Notes under the pieces: generated by a model
The model's input: only the letters and a program-made list of their open reading frames with translations
Database searches by the model: none
Told to the model about the DNA's origin: nothing
Position numbers and translations under genes: made by a program
Shown: positions 6,176-14,267 of the stretch, one piece after another
Layout: each line of letters begins with the position of its first letter
How positions within the stretch are numbered: position 1 is the first letter of the stretch
Assembly: GCA_016295505.1 (NCBI GenBank)
Contig: JAEDLC010000033.1
Coordinates: forward strand, 1 to 16,335
DNA from: Dorea sp.
GTDB taxonomy: Bacteria > Bacillota_A > Clostridia > Lachnospirales > Lachnospiraceae
DNA: 16,335 nucleotides
Direction: 5' to 3'

Positions 6176-8290
6176 ATGAATAAAGAGATATTAAACTATA
6201 CGCAAAACCGCGAATTATCCTGGCTCAGGTTCGATCACAGAGTTCTTGAGGAAGCGCAGGATCCGGAAGTCCCTCTTCTTGAGAGAATGAAGTTTGTCGC
6301 AATATTTACCAGTAATCTGGATGAATTCTTTATGATTCGTGTCGGAAGTCTGTTCGATATGGTACAGATGGATGCGACCAGTATTGACAGCCGTTCCGGC
6401 ATGACGCCGAAAGAGCAGCTGGAGAAGATCTATGAGGCAGTGGCGCCATTATACAAAGAGCGTGACAAGACTTATGCAGAGATTAAGAAACAGCTGCATC
6501 CATACGGAATCTGCGGACTTGATTTTAAAGAACTGGAACAGTCAGAGAAAAAATATGTAAAGAAATATTTTAAAGAACAGGTGCTGCCGATTCTGTCACC
6601 GCAGATCGTGGATGCCAACCACCCATTTCCACATCTTCTGAATAAGGCAATCTATGTTACGGCGAACCTGAAACATAAGGACAGCGAGAAGGGGAAGACG
6701 ACACTTGGTATCGTGCCGGTTCCGCAGTTTGTGTCGGATATCCTGATGCTTCCGGGACATGACATTCGCTATATTCGTATGGAAAAGGTCATCATGGAAC
6801 ATCTGAATATAGTTTTTGATCAATATGAAGTATCGGATGCCAATTACATCTGTGTAACAAGAAATGCAGATGTGGCGCCGGATGATGAAGCGCTTGAGAT
6901 CAATGATGATTTTCGTCACCTGATGAAAGAAACGCTTCACAAGCGTCGTAAAATGGCAGTAGTGCGTCTTGAAATCGCAGAGAAACTGAACAGTGATATG
7001 GAAAAATATTTCTGTGAGAAGTTCAATATTATACCTTCGCAGATCTTCCGGACCAAGATGCCGATGAAGCTGGATTATATATTTTCCATTGCAGGTAATC
7101 TTCCGGATTCCATGAAGCGCTCTCTGACCTATGTGCCGTTTTCGCCACAGAATTCTGCAAACGTGCAGGAAGGGAATATGATGAAGCAGGTGAAGAAAAA
7201 AGACATCCTGTTGTTCTATCCGTATGAGAGTATGAATCCGTTCCTGAAGCTGATCAGGGATGCATCTACAGATCCGAATGTCATGACGATCAAGATCACG
7301 ATCTACCGCCTGGCGAAGAAGGCAAGGCTTGTAGAGTATCTCTGTGCTGCAGCAGAAAACGGGAAGGAAGTTACGGTGCTGATCGAGCTTCGGGCCAGAT
7401 TTGATGAACAGAATAATATCGACTGGTCAGAACGGCTGGAGGACGCCGGATGCCGGGTGATCTATGGATTCGAGGGCTATAAAGTACATTCCAAGATCTG
7501 TCTGATCACGTATCGCAACCGCAATGATATTCAGTATATTACACAGATCGGAACAGGTAATTACAATGAGAAGACAGCAGCGATGTATACAGATCTGTCG
7601 CTGATGACGGCCAATCAGGCGATCGGACGGGATGCGGCAGAGTTCTTTAAGAATATGTCGATCGGCAACCTGAACGGTACATACAATCATCTGATTGTAT
7701 CACCGACCAGTCTGAAAAAGCAGGTGCTTTATCTGATGGATGAAGAGATCAGAAAAGGCAGGGAAGGCAGAATCATCATGAAGATGAATTCGCTTACAGA
7801 CGTTGATTTTATCAGGAAAGTATCAGAAGCATCTCAGGCAGGTGTAAAAGTAGACTTGATTGTCAGAGGAATCTGCTGTATACTACCGGGAGTACCGGGG
7901 TATACGGAAAATGTCAGAATTATGAGTGTGGTTGGAAGATATCTGGAGCATCCACGTATTTTCAGCTTTGGAACCGGAGCAGAGCAGAAGATCTATATCG
8001 GTTCTGCGGATATGATGACGAGAAATACGGAAAAACGAGTAGAAGTTGCATGCCCGATCATGGATGACAGTATTCGTAAGCAGATCAATCATTATCTGAA
8101 AGTGATGCTGAGTGATAATGTAAAAGCAAGAGTCATGCTAAGTGACGGTACATATAAAAAGAGGGAGAATACGCAGCCTCCGGTCGATTCTCAGGCGGTA
8201 TTCATGGATGAAGCAATTCATGCAAAGCGTGAGGAACCAGAGCAGAAGAAGAAAATGGGTGACTGGCTGAAGACATTCTTCCGCAGATAG
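6176..8290 (+). CDS. ppk1: Polyphosphate kinase 1
   Basis: PPK1 reversibly transfers the gamma phosphate of ATP onto a growing inorganic polyphosphate chain. The 704-residue length and domain order match the family: N-terminal domain opening with NRELSWLRFDHRV (11-23) and SNLDEFFMIRVG (46-57), head domain in the middle, then two phospholipase-D-like catalytic domains. The autophosphorylated histidine lies in GYKVHSK (H438) and the second conserved histidine in RYLEHPR (H592), matching the two essential histidines of E. coli PPK; the late motif GSADMMTRN (609-617) is also intact. GAGGTG at 6163-6168 supports the start. It heads a tightly packed run of five genes; no ppx exopolyphosphatase is adjacent. 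Confidence 0.96.
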   Translation: MNKEILNYTQNRELSWLRFDHRVLEEAQDPEVPLLERMKFVAIFTSNLDEFFMIRVGSLFDMVQMDATSIDSRSGMTPKEQLEKIYEAVAPLYKERDKTYAEIKKQLHPYGICGLDFKELEQSEKKYVKKYFKEQVLPILSPQIVDANHPFPHLLNKAIYVTANLKHKDSEKGKTTLGIVPVPQFVSDILMLPGHDIRYIRMEKVIMEHLNIVFDQYEVSDANYICVTRNADVAPDDEALEINDDFRHLMKETLHKRRKMAVVRLEIAEKLNSDMEKYFCEKFNIIPSQIFRTKMPMKLDYIFSIAGNLPDSMKRSLTYVPFSPQNSANVQEGNMMKQVKKKDILLFYPYESMNPFLKLIRDASTDPNVMTIKITIYRLAKKARLVEYLCAAAENGKEVTVLIELRARFDEQNNIDWSERLEDAGCRVIYGFEGYKVHSKICLITYRNRNDIQYITQIGTGNYNEKTAAMYTDLSLMTANQAIGRDAAEFFKNMSIGNLNGTYNHLIVSPTSLKKQVLYLMDEEIRKGREGRIIMKMNSLTDVDFIRKVSEASQAGVKVDLIVRGICCILPGVPGYTENVRIMSVVGRYLEHPRIFSFGTGAEQKIYIGSADMMTRNTEKRVEVACPIMDDSIRKQINHYLKVMLSDNVKARVMLSDGTYKKRENTQPPVDSQAVFMDEAIHAKREEPEQKKKMGDWLKTFFRR

Positions 8291-8306
8291 GAGTAAGATA
8301 TATTAT

Positions 8307-10343
8307 ATGGGGAAATCACTATATATTGCTGAGAAACCCAGTGTGGCACAGGAATTCGCCAAAGCACTGAACATGAAGACAAGAAGACAGGACGGATACC
8401 TGGAATCGGAAGAGGCAATCGTTACCTGGTGTGTCGGACATCTGGTGACGATGAGCTATCCGGAAGCGTATGATCCGGCGCTTAAGAAGTGGAGTCTGGA
8501 AACGCTGCCTTTTATTCCGGAAGAATTCAAGTATGAAGTGATTCCGGCAGTCAGTAAACAGTTTAAGATCGTATCAGGACTGCTCAATCGGAATGATGTG
8601 GAGACGATCTATGTCTGCACAGACTCCGGAAGAGAAGGAGAATATATCTATCGTCTGGTGGAACAGCAGGCGGGAGTACATGGAAAGAAGAGACGGAGAG
8701 TCTGGATCGACTCACAGACAGAGGAAGAGATTCTCCGTGGGATCCGGGAGGCAAAGGATCTGAAAGAGTATGACAATCTGGCCTCCTCAGCCTACCTTCG
8801 TGCGAAAGAAGATTATCTGATGGGAATTAATTTTTCCCGTCTTCTGACCCTGAAATATGGAAACAGCATTTCCAGTTATCTTCATACTCGCTATTCCGTG
8901 ATCTCCGTAGGAAGAGTAATGACCTGTGTTCTTGGGATGGTGGTAAGAAGAGAACGGGAGATCCGGGACTTTGTGGAAACTCCGTTTTACAGAGTGGTCA
9001 GCACGGTCGGAGATCCGGGACAGACCTTTGAAGGAGAGTGGCGTGCGGTTAAGGGATCCCGCTGGTTTGAATCATTTGATCTTTATAAGGAAAATGGATT
9101 CAAAGAGAGAAAGAAAGCACAGGAACTGATCGCATACCTGAGTGAGGAATCACCGGTTCGGTGCCAGATCACTTCGATTGAAAAAAAGAAAGAAAAGAAG
9201 AATCCACCGCTTCTGTTTAATCTGGCAGAGCTGCAGAATGAGTGCTCGAAACGATTTAAGATCAGTCCGGACGAGACACTTCGGATTGTACAGGAACTGT
9301 ATGAGAAAAAGCTGGTGACATACCCCAGAACAGATGCCAGAGTGCTGTCAACGGCAGTCGCAAAGGAGATACATAAGAATCTGAATGGTCTGATGAAGTA
9401 TGAACCTGTTGTGGAATATCTTCAGGATATTGTACAGTTTGGAAGTCATAAGGGGCTGGAAAAAACCAGATACGTCAATGACAAACAGATTACGGATCAT
9501 TATGCAATCATACCGACAGGACAGGGAATGAATGCACTTTCAGGATTATCCCGCCTGTCCGGACAGGTGTATGATGTGATCGTGCGTCGATTTTTAAGTA
9601 TCTTTTATCCTCCGGCAGTTTATCAGAAAGTTGCAATCGTGACAAAGATCCGGGAGGAATCATTTTTCTCAAGTTTTAAAGTGCTTGCAGAGGAAGGCTA
9701 TCTGAAGGTTGTGGGGATTCCGGGACAGAAAAAAAGCGGGAGTACGGCAAAGGATTCTGCAAAAGGCATAGAAGAAGATGCTGACGATATTGGTGGAAAA
9801 GATACAGATGCTGCATTCTTTCAGAAGATACAGACACTTAAGAAGGGGATGGTTCTGGAAGTGCAGTCACTGGAGATCAAGGAAGGAAAAACATCGCCTC
9901 CGAAGCGTTATAATTCCGGATCTCTGATTCTTGCAATGGAGAATGCCGGACAGCTGATTGAAGATGAAGAACTGCGTGCGCAGATCAAGGGAAGCGGCAT
10001 CGGTACCAGCGCTACCAGGGGAGAGATTCTGAAAAAGCTTTTTAATAATAAGTATCTGGCACTGAATAAGAAGACACAGATTGTAACTCCTACCATGCAG
10101 GGGGAGATGATCTATGATGTGGTGGATCATTCGATCAAATCTCTGCTGAATCCCGAACTCACTGCGAGCTGGGAAAAGGGTCTTACTTATGTGGCAGATG
10201 GTGATATTACACCGGAAGAGTATATGCAGAAACTGGATCAGTTTATTGTAAGCAGAACCCAGGGAGTCAAAGGGCTGAATAATCAGTATCAGCTTCAGGC
10301 CTGTTATGATAAAGTGGCAAAATATTATAAAAAACGTACATAA
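8307..10343 (+). CDS. topB: DNA topoisomerase III (type IA)
   Basis: TopB makes transient single-strand breaks to relax or decatenate DNA and resolve recombination or replication intermediates. The 678-residue protein has the Toprim domain at the N-terminus (IAEKPSVAQ, 7-15; acidic motif TDSGREGE, 105-112) and the active-site tyrosine in VTYPRTDAR (Y339). The Toprim D-x-D reads D-S-G here, so the second metal-site Asp is a glycine; similar DAGREGE-type spellings occur in other Firmicute and mobile-element TopB proteins, so it is not necessarily inactive. A Lys/Ser/Asp-rich low-complexity insert lies at about 474-505. There is no long zinc-finger tail. The AGGAG ribosome binding site (8289-8293) overlaps the ppk1 stop codon, indicating a shared transcript. 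Confidence 0.94.
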   Translation: MGKSLYIAEKPSVAQEFAKALNMKTRRQDGYLESEEAIVTWCVGHLVTMSYPEAYDPALKKWSLETLPFIPEEFKYEVIPAVSKQFKIVSGLLNRNDVETIYVCTDSGREGEYIYRLVEQQAGVHGKKRRRVWIDSQTEEEILRGIREAKDLKEYDNLASSAYLRAKEDYLMGINFSRLLTLKYGNSISSYLHTRYSVISVGRVMTCVLGMVVRREREIRDFVETPFYRVVSTVGDPGQTFEGEWRAVKGSRWFESFDLYKENGFKERKKAQELIAYLSEESPVRCQITSIEKKKEKKNPPLLFNLAELQNECSKRFKISPDETLRIVQELYEKKLVTYPRTDARVLSTAVAKEIHKNLNGLMKYEPVVEYLQDIVQFGSHKGLEKTRYVNDKQITDHYAIIPTGQGMNALSGLSRLSGQVYDVIVRRFLSIFYPPAVYQKVAIVTKIREESFFSSFKVLAEEGYLKVVGIPGQKKSGSTAKDSAKGIEEDADDIGGKDTDAAFFQKIQTLKKGMVLEVQSLEIKEGKTSPPKRYNSGSLILAMENAGQLIEDEELRAQIKGSGIGTSATRGEILKKLFNNKYLALNKKTQIVTPTMQGEMIYDVVDHSIKSLLNPELTASWEKGLTYVADGDITPEEYMQKLDQFIVSRTQGVKGLNNQYQLQACYDKVAKYYKKRT

Positions 10344-10372
10344 TATGCGTGTGAAAGGAGTAATTAAAAGAC

Positions 10373-11038
10373 ATGAAAGGATTAACAGTAGCAGAACTTT
10401 ATACGCTGGATGAAACGATCGCCAGAGGGATCTTTGACGGTGTGACTTATCCGTGGGAAGTACTTCCTAAGATCAGTAATTTTATTCTGGAACTTGGAAA
10501 GACACTTCCGGAGGATGAGTATGACCGGATCGGAGAGGATGTATGGATTGCAAAGTCTGCCAGAGTATTTGAGTCTGCATACATACACGGACCGGCGATC
10601 ATCGGAAAAAATGCAGAAGTCAGACACTGTGCATTTATCCGTGGCAATGCGATTGTAGGAGAGGGAGCCGTTGTAGGCAATTCCACTGAGCTTAAAAATG
10701 TGATTCTCTTTAATAAAGTGCAGGTTCCGCACTACAATTATGTTGGTGATTCGATCCTTGGCTATAAGGCACATATGGGTGCCGGTTCTATCACTTCAAA
10801 TGTGAAGTCAGATAAAAAACTGGTTGTGGTTAAGACGCCGGAAGGAAATATTGAGACGGGAATCAAAAAATTTGGTGCCATGCTTGGTGATGAAGTAGAG
10901 GTGGGCTGCGGTACAGTGCTGAATCCGGGAAGTGTTGTGGGAAGTCATTCCAATATCTATCCACTTTCCAGTGTCAGAGGCTATGTGCCTGCAAACAGCA
11001 TCTATAAAAGACAGGGTGAAGTTGTGGAAAAATACTAG
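10373..11038 (+). CDS. GlmU C-terminal-like left-handed beta-helix acyltransferase
   Basis: A 221-residue protein with a short helical N-terminus (1-50) followed by imperfect hexapeptide repeats (about 53-205), which fold as a left-handed parallel beta-helix. The block VPHYNYVGDSILG, ending in GAGSITSN (118-143), closely mirrors the acetyltransferase active-site region of GlmU, with H120 at the position of the catalytic histidine. There is no N-terminal nucleotidyltransferase domain, so database names such as UDP-GlcNAc pyrophosphorylase would be over-annotation. It most likely transfers an acyl group from acetyl-CoA to an amino sugar or small molecule; the substrate is unknown. It follows topB by 29 bp with AAAGGAG upstream and is followed by the dehydrogenase after 25 bp. 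Confidence 0.82.
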   Translation: MKGLTVAELYTLDETIARGIFDGVTYPWEVLPKISNFILELGKTLPEDEYDRIGEDVWIAKSARVFESAYIHGPAIIGKNAEVRHCAFIRGNAIVGEGAVVGNSTELKNVILFNKVQVPHYNYVGDSILGYKAHMGAGSITSNVKSDKKLVVVKTPEGNIETGIKKFGAMLGDEVEVGCGTVLNPGSVVGSHSNIYPLSSVRGYVPANSIYKRQGEVVEKY

Positions 11039-11063
11039 GAAAATACAGAAAGGAACGAATAAC

Positions 11064-11939
11064 GTGAAAAAGATTGGTTTTATAGGGGTTGGAATCATGG
11101 GAAAATCCATGGTGAGGAACCTGATGAAAGCAGGATATGAGCTTCATATCTATGCCCGTACTAAAGCGAAGGTAGAGGATGTGATCAGTGAAGGGGCGAT
11201 TTTTCATGATAGTATCGCTGACTGTGTGAAGAACCGTGAAGCAGTGATCACGATTGTGGGGTTCCCACAGGATGTGGAAGAAGTTTATTTTGAACAGGGG
11301 AATATCCTGGACAGTGCGGTTTCCGGAGCATATCTGATTGATATGACGACCACAAGTCCGATGCTGGCTGAGAAGATTGCAGAAGAAGGAAAGAAGAGAG
11401 GATTCCATGTATTGGATGCACCGGTTACAGGAGGCGATACCGGGGCGAAAGCCGGAACCCTGTCCATTCTTGTTGGCGGGGAAAAAGAAGATTATGAAGC
11501 CTGCATGCCTCTTTTTGAAGCGATGGGAACGAATATTAATTATCAGGGAAAGTCCGGATGTGGACAACATGCAAAGCTTGCGAATCAGATTATGATCGCC
11601 GGAACCCTGTCAGGGGTATGTGAAGCTCTGACCTATGCGAAAGCAAAAGGGCTGGATCTGAATACCGTTTTGAATTCAGTATCGACAGGCGCAGCCGGAA
11701 GTAAGCAGCTGGATGCATTTGGTCCGAAGATCCTTGCCGGAGATTATGCACCCGGATTCTTTATGAAGCATTTTATCAAAGACATGACGCTTGCACTCAC
11801 AGAGGCAAACAGAAGTAATCTGAGCCTGGATGTATTAAGTCAGGTGCTCGCGAATTATGAACTTTTGCAGGCAGAAGGATATGGCGATCTCGGAACACAG
11901 GCTCTGATCAAGTATTATGAAGAAGAACTTCCTGAGTAA
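11064..11939 (+). CDS. Beta-hydroxyacid dehydrogenase (3-hydroxyisobutyrate / tartronate semialdehyde reductase family)
   Basis: This NAD(P)-dependent oxidoreductase (291 residues) belongs to the 3-hydroxyisobutyrate dehydrogenase/GarR family, which reduces short beta-oxo or semialdehyde acids. It begins with the dinucleotide-binding GFIGVGIMG (5-13), has the substrate-binding block DAPVTGGDTGAKAG (about 118-131), and the catalytic lysine in GQHAKLANQ (K171). The frame is open far upstream into the preceding gene, but the true start is the GTG at 11064: it has AAGGA (11050-11054) at a 9-base spacer and places the Rossmann motif at the usual position. It lies between the acyltransferase and mgsA. 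The exact substrate (tartronate semialdehyde, succinic semialdehyde, glyoxylate or another) is not readable from the sequence. Confidence 0.88.
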   Translation: MKKIGFIGVGIMGKSMVRNLMKAGYELHIYARTKAKVEDVISEGAIFHDSIADCVKNREAVITIVGFPQDVEEVYFEQGNILDSAVSGAYLIDMTTTSPMLAEKIAEEGKKRGFHVLDAPVTGGDTGAKAGTLSILVGGEKEDYEACMPLFEAMGTNINYQGKSGCGQHAKLANQIMIAGTLSGVCEALTYAKAKGLDLNTVLNSVSTGAAGSKQLDAFGPKILAGDYAPGFFMKHFIKDMTLALTEANRSNLSLDVLSQVLANYELLQAEGYGDLGTQALIKYYEEELPE

Positions 11940-11974
11940 CGCATGAAGAAGAGTAATTGAAAGGAGATACAGAT

Positions 11975-12451
11975 ATGCTGGATGATAAGTATGTAACTTT
12001 TGAAATTGAAAAGGCAAAGCATATTGCGCTGGTTGCCCATGATGGAAAGAAAAAAGAACTGGTTGACTGGTGTGATAAGAATAAGGATATTCTGAAAAGC
12101 CATTTTCTGTGTGGAACCGGAACAACTGCACGTCTGATCGCTGAGAAGACAGGACTTCCGGTCAAAGGCTATAACAGTGGTCCGCTTGGCGGAGATCAGC
12201 AGATCGGCGCCAAGATCGTGGAGGGGAATATTGATTTTATGATCTTTTTGTGGGATCCATTGGAAGCACAGCCACATGATCCGGATGTAAAGGCACTGCT
12301 TCGTATTGCGGTTCTGTATGATATTCCGGTTGCGAATAATCTGGCGACAGCGGATTTTATGCTGAACTCCAGATATATGGATGAACCATATAGCAGAAGA
12401 GTTGAGAATTTTAATAAAACAATTCAGGACAGAGTTGAGAAAATGAAATAA
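11975..12451 (+). CDS. mgsA: Methylglyoxal synthase
   Basis: MgsA converts dihydroxyacetone phosphate to methylglyoxal and phosphate, a bypass of lower glycolysis that releases phosphate when sugar phosphates accumulate. The 158-residue protein contains IALVAHDGKK (17-26), the phosphate-binding GTGTTARLI (47-55), the catalytic aspartate in GPLGGDQQ (D74), PHDPDVKALLR (100-110) and NLATADF near the C-terminus. The ATG at 11975 is chosen because AAAGGAG (11960-11966) lies 8 bases before it; the frame could open at a TTG at 11957 but this sits within that ribosome binding site region. Last gene of the ppk1 run, 35 bp after the dehydrogenase, followed by a hairpin terminator. Confidence 0.96.
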   Translation: MLDDKYVTFEIEKAKHIALVAHDGKKKELVDWCDKNKDILKSHFLCGTGTTARLIAEKTGLPVKGYNSGPLGGDQQIGAKIVEGNIDFMIFLWDPLEAQPHDPDVKALLRIAVLYDIPVANNLATADFMLNSRYMDEPYSRRVENFNKTIQDRVEKMK

Positions 12452-12470
12452 AAGAAACACAATGAATCAT

Positions 12471-12520
12471 AGATGCCGTAATCTGTGCAGAAAATATCTG
12501 CCGGGTGGACGGCATCTTTC
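12471..12520 (+). terminator. Hairpin terminator after mgsA
   Basis: AGATGCCGT (12471-12479) pairs perfectly with ACGGCATCT (12509-12517). Inside the large loop GCAG and CTGC (around AAAATAT) can form a second small stem, giving a two-tier hairpin. The tail TTTCTGC is only moderately U-rich. It lies 20 bp after the mgsA stop and before the promoter of the symporter gene. Confidence 0.65.
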
Positions 12521-12529
12521 TGCTATATA

Positions 12530-12558
12530 TTGACATTATACACATAATGTGGTATTCT
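12530..12558 (+). promoter_or_regulatory. Consensus promoter for the symporter gene, with a palindrome in the spacer
   Basis: A perfect -35 box TTGACA (12530-12535) and a -10 box TATTCT (12553-12558) are 17 bp apart. The inverted repeat ACATTAT (12533-12539) / ATAATGT (12544-12550) with a 4-base centre overlaps the -35 box and fills the spacer, exactly where a repressor would block RNA polymerase. The promoter is seen directly; the operator role is inference. Predicted start is near 12565. Confidence 0.75.
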
Positions 12559-12574
12559 TACGAAGTAATACTTT

Positions 12575-12605
12575 ATCGCTTTAAAGCGCAACGATTTAAA
12601 GCGGT
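12575..12605 (+). promoter_or_regulatory. Repeat/hairpin in the 5' UTR of the symporter gene
   Basis: CGCTTTAAAGCG (12577-12588) is a perfect 12-bp palindrome. A further copy of TTTAAAGCG follows at 12595-12603, so CGCTTTAAA (12577-12585) can pair with it around a 9-base loop, extended to 11 pairs by flanking A-U and U-G. It lies downstream of the predicted start and about 20 nt before the ribosome binding site GAGGG (12626-12630). It may be an RNA hairpin in the leader or a set of three half-sites for a DNA-binding protein. Confidence 0.5.
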
Positions 12606-12639
12606 GAGAAAGATAAAGGAAAGTTGAGGGTATTATTTT

Positions 12640-14169
12640 ATGGGTGTCAAATTACTGTTGTTGATCGTATTTTTTGCAATTATGGTAACAGTAGGACTTT
12701 ATTCAAGAAAGCATTCAACGAGTGTTGACGGATATGTTTTAGGGGGACGTTCTGTCGGACCGTGGCTGACTGCTTTTGCTTATGGTACTTCGTATTTTTC
12801 GGCTGTTGTGTTTGTGGGATATGCCGGACAGTTCGGATGGAAATATGGTCTGGCTTCTACCTGGATCGGTCTTGGCAATGCATTTATCGGAAGCCTTCTT
12901 GCCTGGGTTGTACTGGGAAGACGTACAAAGGTCATGACGCAGCATCTGAATTCTAAGACCATGCCGGATTATTTCGGTGAGAGATTTGGAAGTAAGGCAT
13001 TGAAGATTGCTGCTTCTGCAATTGTATTTATATTCCTGGTGCCATATACGGCATCTGTCTATAACGGTCTTTCCAGACTGTTTGGAATGGCATTCAATAT
13101 TCCGTACAAATATTGTGTTATTGTAATGGCTGTATTTACAGGTATCTATGTAATTCTGGGAGGATACATGGCTACAGCAATCAATGATTTTATTCAGGGA
13201 ATTATCATGCTGGTTGGTATTGTAGCTGTTATTCTGTCGGTACTGAGTGGTCAGGGTGGATTTATCCAGGCGATCAAAACGATGGCAGAGATCCCAAGTG
13301 ATATTCCTGTTACCATGGGACAGCAGGGTGCATTCACTTCCTTCTTTGGCCCGGATCCGTTGAACCTTCTGGGTGTTATCATATTGACATCTCTTGGAAC
13401 ATGGGGACTTCCGCAGATGGTTGGAAAGTTCTATGCAATTAAGGATGAGAAGTCTATCAATACAGGTACAGTCGTATCTACATTTTTTGCAATCATCATT
13501 TCCGGAGGCTGCTATTTCCTGGGTGGTTTTGGAAGATTATTTGATAATCCGCAGCTTTATGATGAGGCAGGCAATGTGATCTACGATGGTGTGATTCCAT
13601 ATATGCTGTCTACGCTTCCGGATATTCTGATCGGTATTGTTGTAGTACTGGTATTATCTGCATCTATGTCAACACTTGCTTCTCTGGTTCTGACTTCCAG
13701 TTCTACCCTGACACTGGATTTCCTGAAGGATAATGTCATGAAAGATATGAGTGAAAAGAAGCAGGTTCGTACCATGCAGGTGCTGGTTGTATTTTTCATC
13801 GTCTTATCAGTTGTGATTGCGATGGATCCTCCGACTTTTATTGCGCAGTTGATGGGTATCTCATGGGGTGCTCTGGCAGGTGCATTCCTCGCTCCGTTCA
13901 TGTATGGTCTGTACTGGAAGGGTGTGACAAAAGCGGCAGTGTGGGCAAGTTTTGCAACTGGTGTGGGAATCACAGTGTCCAATATGTTCCTGCATTATAT
14001 TGCATCTCCGATTAATGCCGGTGCAATTGCAATGATCGCCGGTCTGATCGTGGTACCTGTTGTAAGTTTTGTGACTCCAAAGCTTCAGAAAGAACGGGTA
14101 GACGACATCTTTGCATGTTACGATGAAAAAGTAACGATCACGAAAAAACGTTCTCTGGCTCAGGATTAG
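12640..14169 (+). CDS. Sodium:solute symporter (SSS family)
   Basis: A 509-residue membrane protein of the SSS family, which imports substrates such as proline, pantothenate, sugars or carboxylates with sodium. About 13 hydrophobic segments span most of the length, with the outermost at about 3-20 and 455-475 and a short basic cytoplasmic tail. Family-specific stretches include YVLGGRSVGPW (32-42), ILGGYMATAINDFIQG (172-187), and SASMSTLASLVLTSSS (340-355); the last matches the Na2-site helix of PutP, with S344 and T345 at the positions of the sodium-binding Ser/Thr. Overall spelling is closest to the proline/pantothenate side, but the substrate is not certain. GAGGG at 12626-12630 gives a 9-base spacer to the ATG. 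It is a single-gene unit with its own promoter and terminator. Confidence 0.92.
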   Translation: MGVKLLLLIVFFAIMVTVGLYSRKHSTSVDGYVLGGRSVGPWLTAFAYGTSYFSAVVFVGYAGQFGWKYGLASTWIGLGNAFIGSLLAWVVLGRRTKVMTQHLNSKTMPDYFGERFGSKALKIAASAIVFIFLVPYTASVYNGLSRLFGMAFNIPYKYCVIVMAVFTGIYVILGGYMATAINDFIQGIIMLVGIVAVILSVLSGQGGFIQAIKTMAEIPSDIPVTMGQQGAFTSFFGPDPLNLLGVIILTSLGTWGLPQMVGKFYAIKDEKSINTGTVVSTFFAIIISGGCYFLGGFGRLFDNPQLYDEAGNVIYDGVIPYMLSTLPDILIGIVVVLVLSASMSTLASLVLTSSSTLTLDFLKDNVMKDMSEKKQVRTMQVLVVFFIVLSVVIAMDPPTFIAQLMGISWGALAGAFLAPFMYGLYWKGVTKAAVWASFATGVGITVSNMFLHYIASPINAGAIAMIAGLIVVPVVSFVTPKLQKERVDDIFACYDEKVTITKKRSLAQD

Positions 14170-14199
14170 AGTATAGTTGATAAAAGAATAAAATACATC

Positions 14200-14232
14200 A
14201 AGGGAAGTGATTAAATTTATCACTTCCCTTTT
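14200..14232 (+). terminator. Intrinsic terminator after the symporter gene
   Basis: AAGGGAAGTGAT (14200-14211) pairs perfectly with ATCACTTCCCTT (14219-14230) around a 7-base AT loop, followed by a short U run (TTTTCT, counting the end of the stem). It begins 30 bp after the symporter stop. It should separate that transcript from leuA, unless leuA is transcribed from upstream and the hairpin works as an attenuator. Confidence 0.85.
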
Positions 14233-14243
14233 CTGTGTACATA

Positions 14244-14252
14244 TGTTAGGAT
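14244..14252 (+). promoter_or_regulatory. Weak extended -10 candidate for leuA
   Basis: TGTTAGGAT (TG at 14244-14245, hexamer TAGGAT at 14247-14252) resembles an extended -10 element, but the matching -35 region falls in the terminator stem and is poor. No consensus promoter is visible in the 180-bp gap between the symporter gene and leuA, which would be compatible with activator-dependent transcription. Start near 14258 is only a guess. Confidence 0.25.
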
Positions 14253-14267
14253 AAGGAAGGATTAAAA

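Noticed and set aside
10932..11063. N-terminal extension of the dehydrogenase frame overlapping the acyltransferase gene
   Set aside because: The extra 44 codons lie mostly inside the preceding gene and carry no family features; the GTG at 11064 has a proper ribosome binding site and puts the Rossmann motif at the N-terminus.
11957..11974. TTG start for methylglyoxal synthase
   Set aside because: The TTG and following codons are the ribosome binding site region (AAAGGAG, 11960-11966) of the ATG at 11975.
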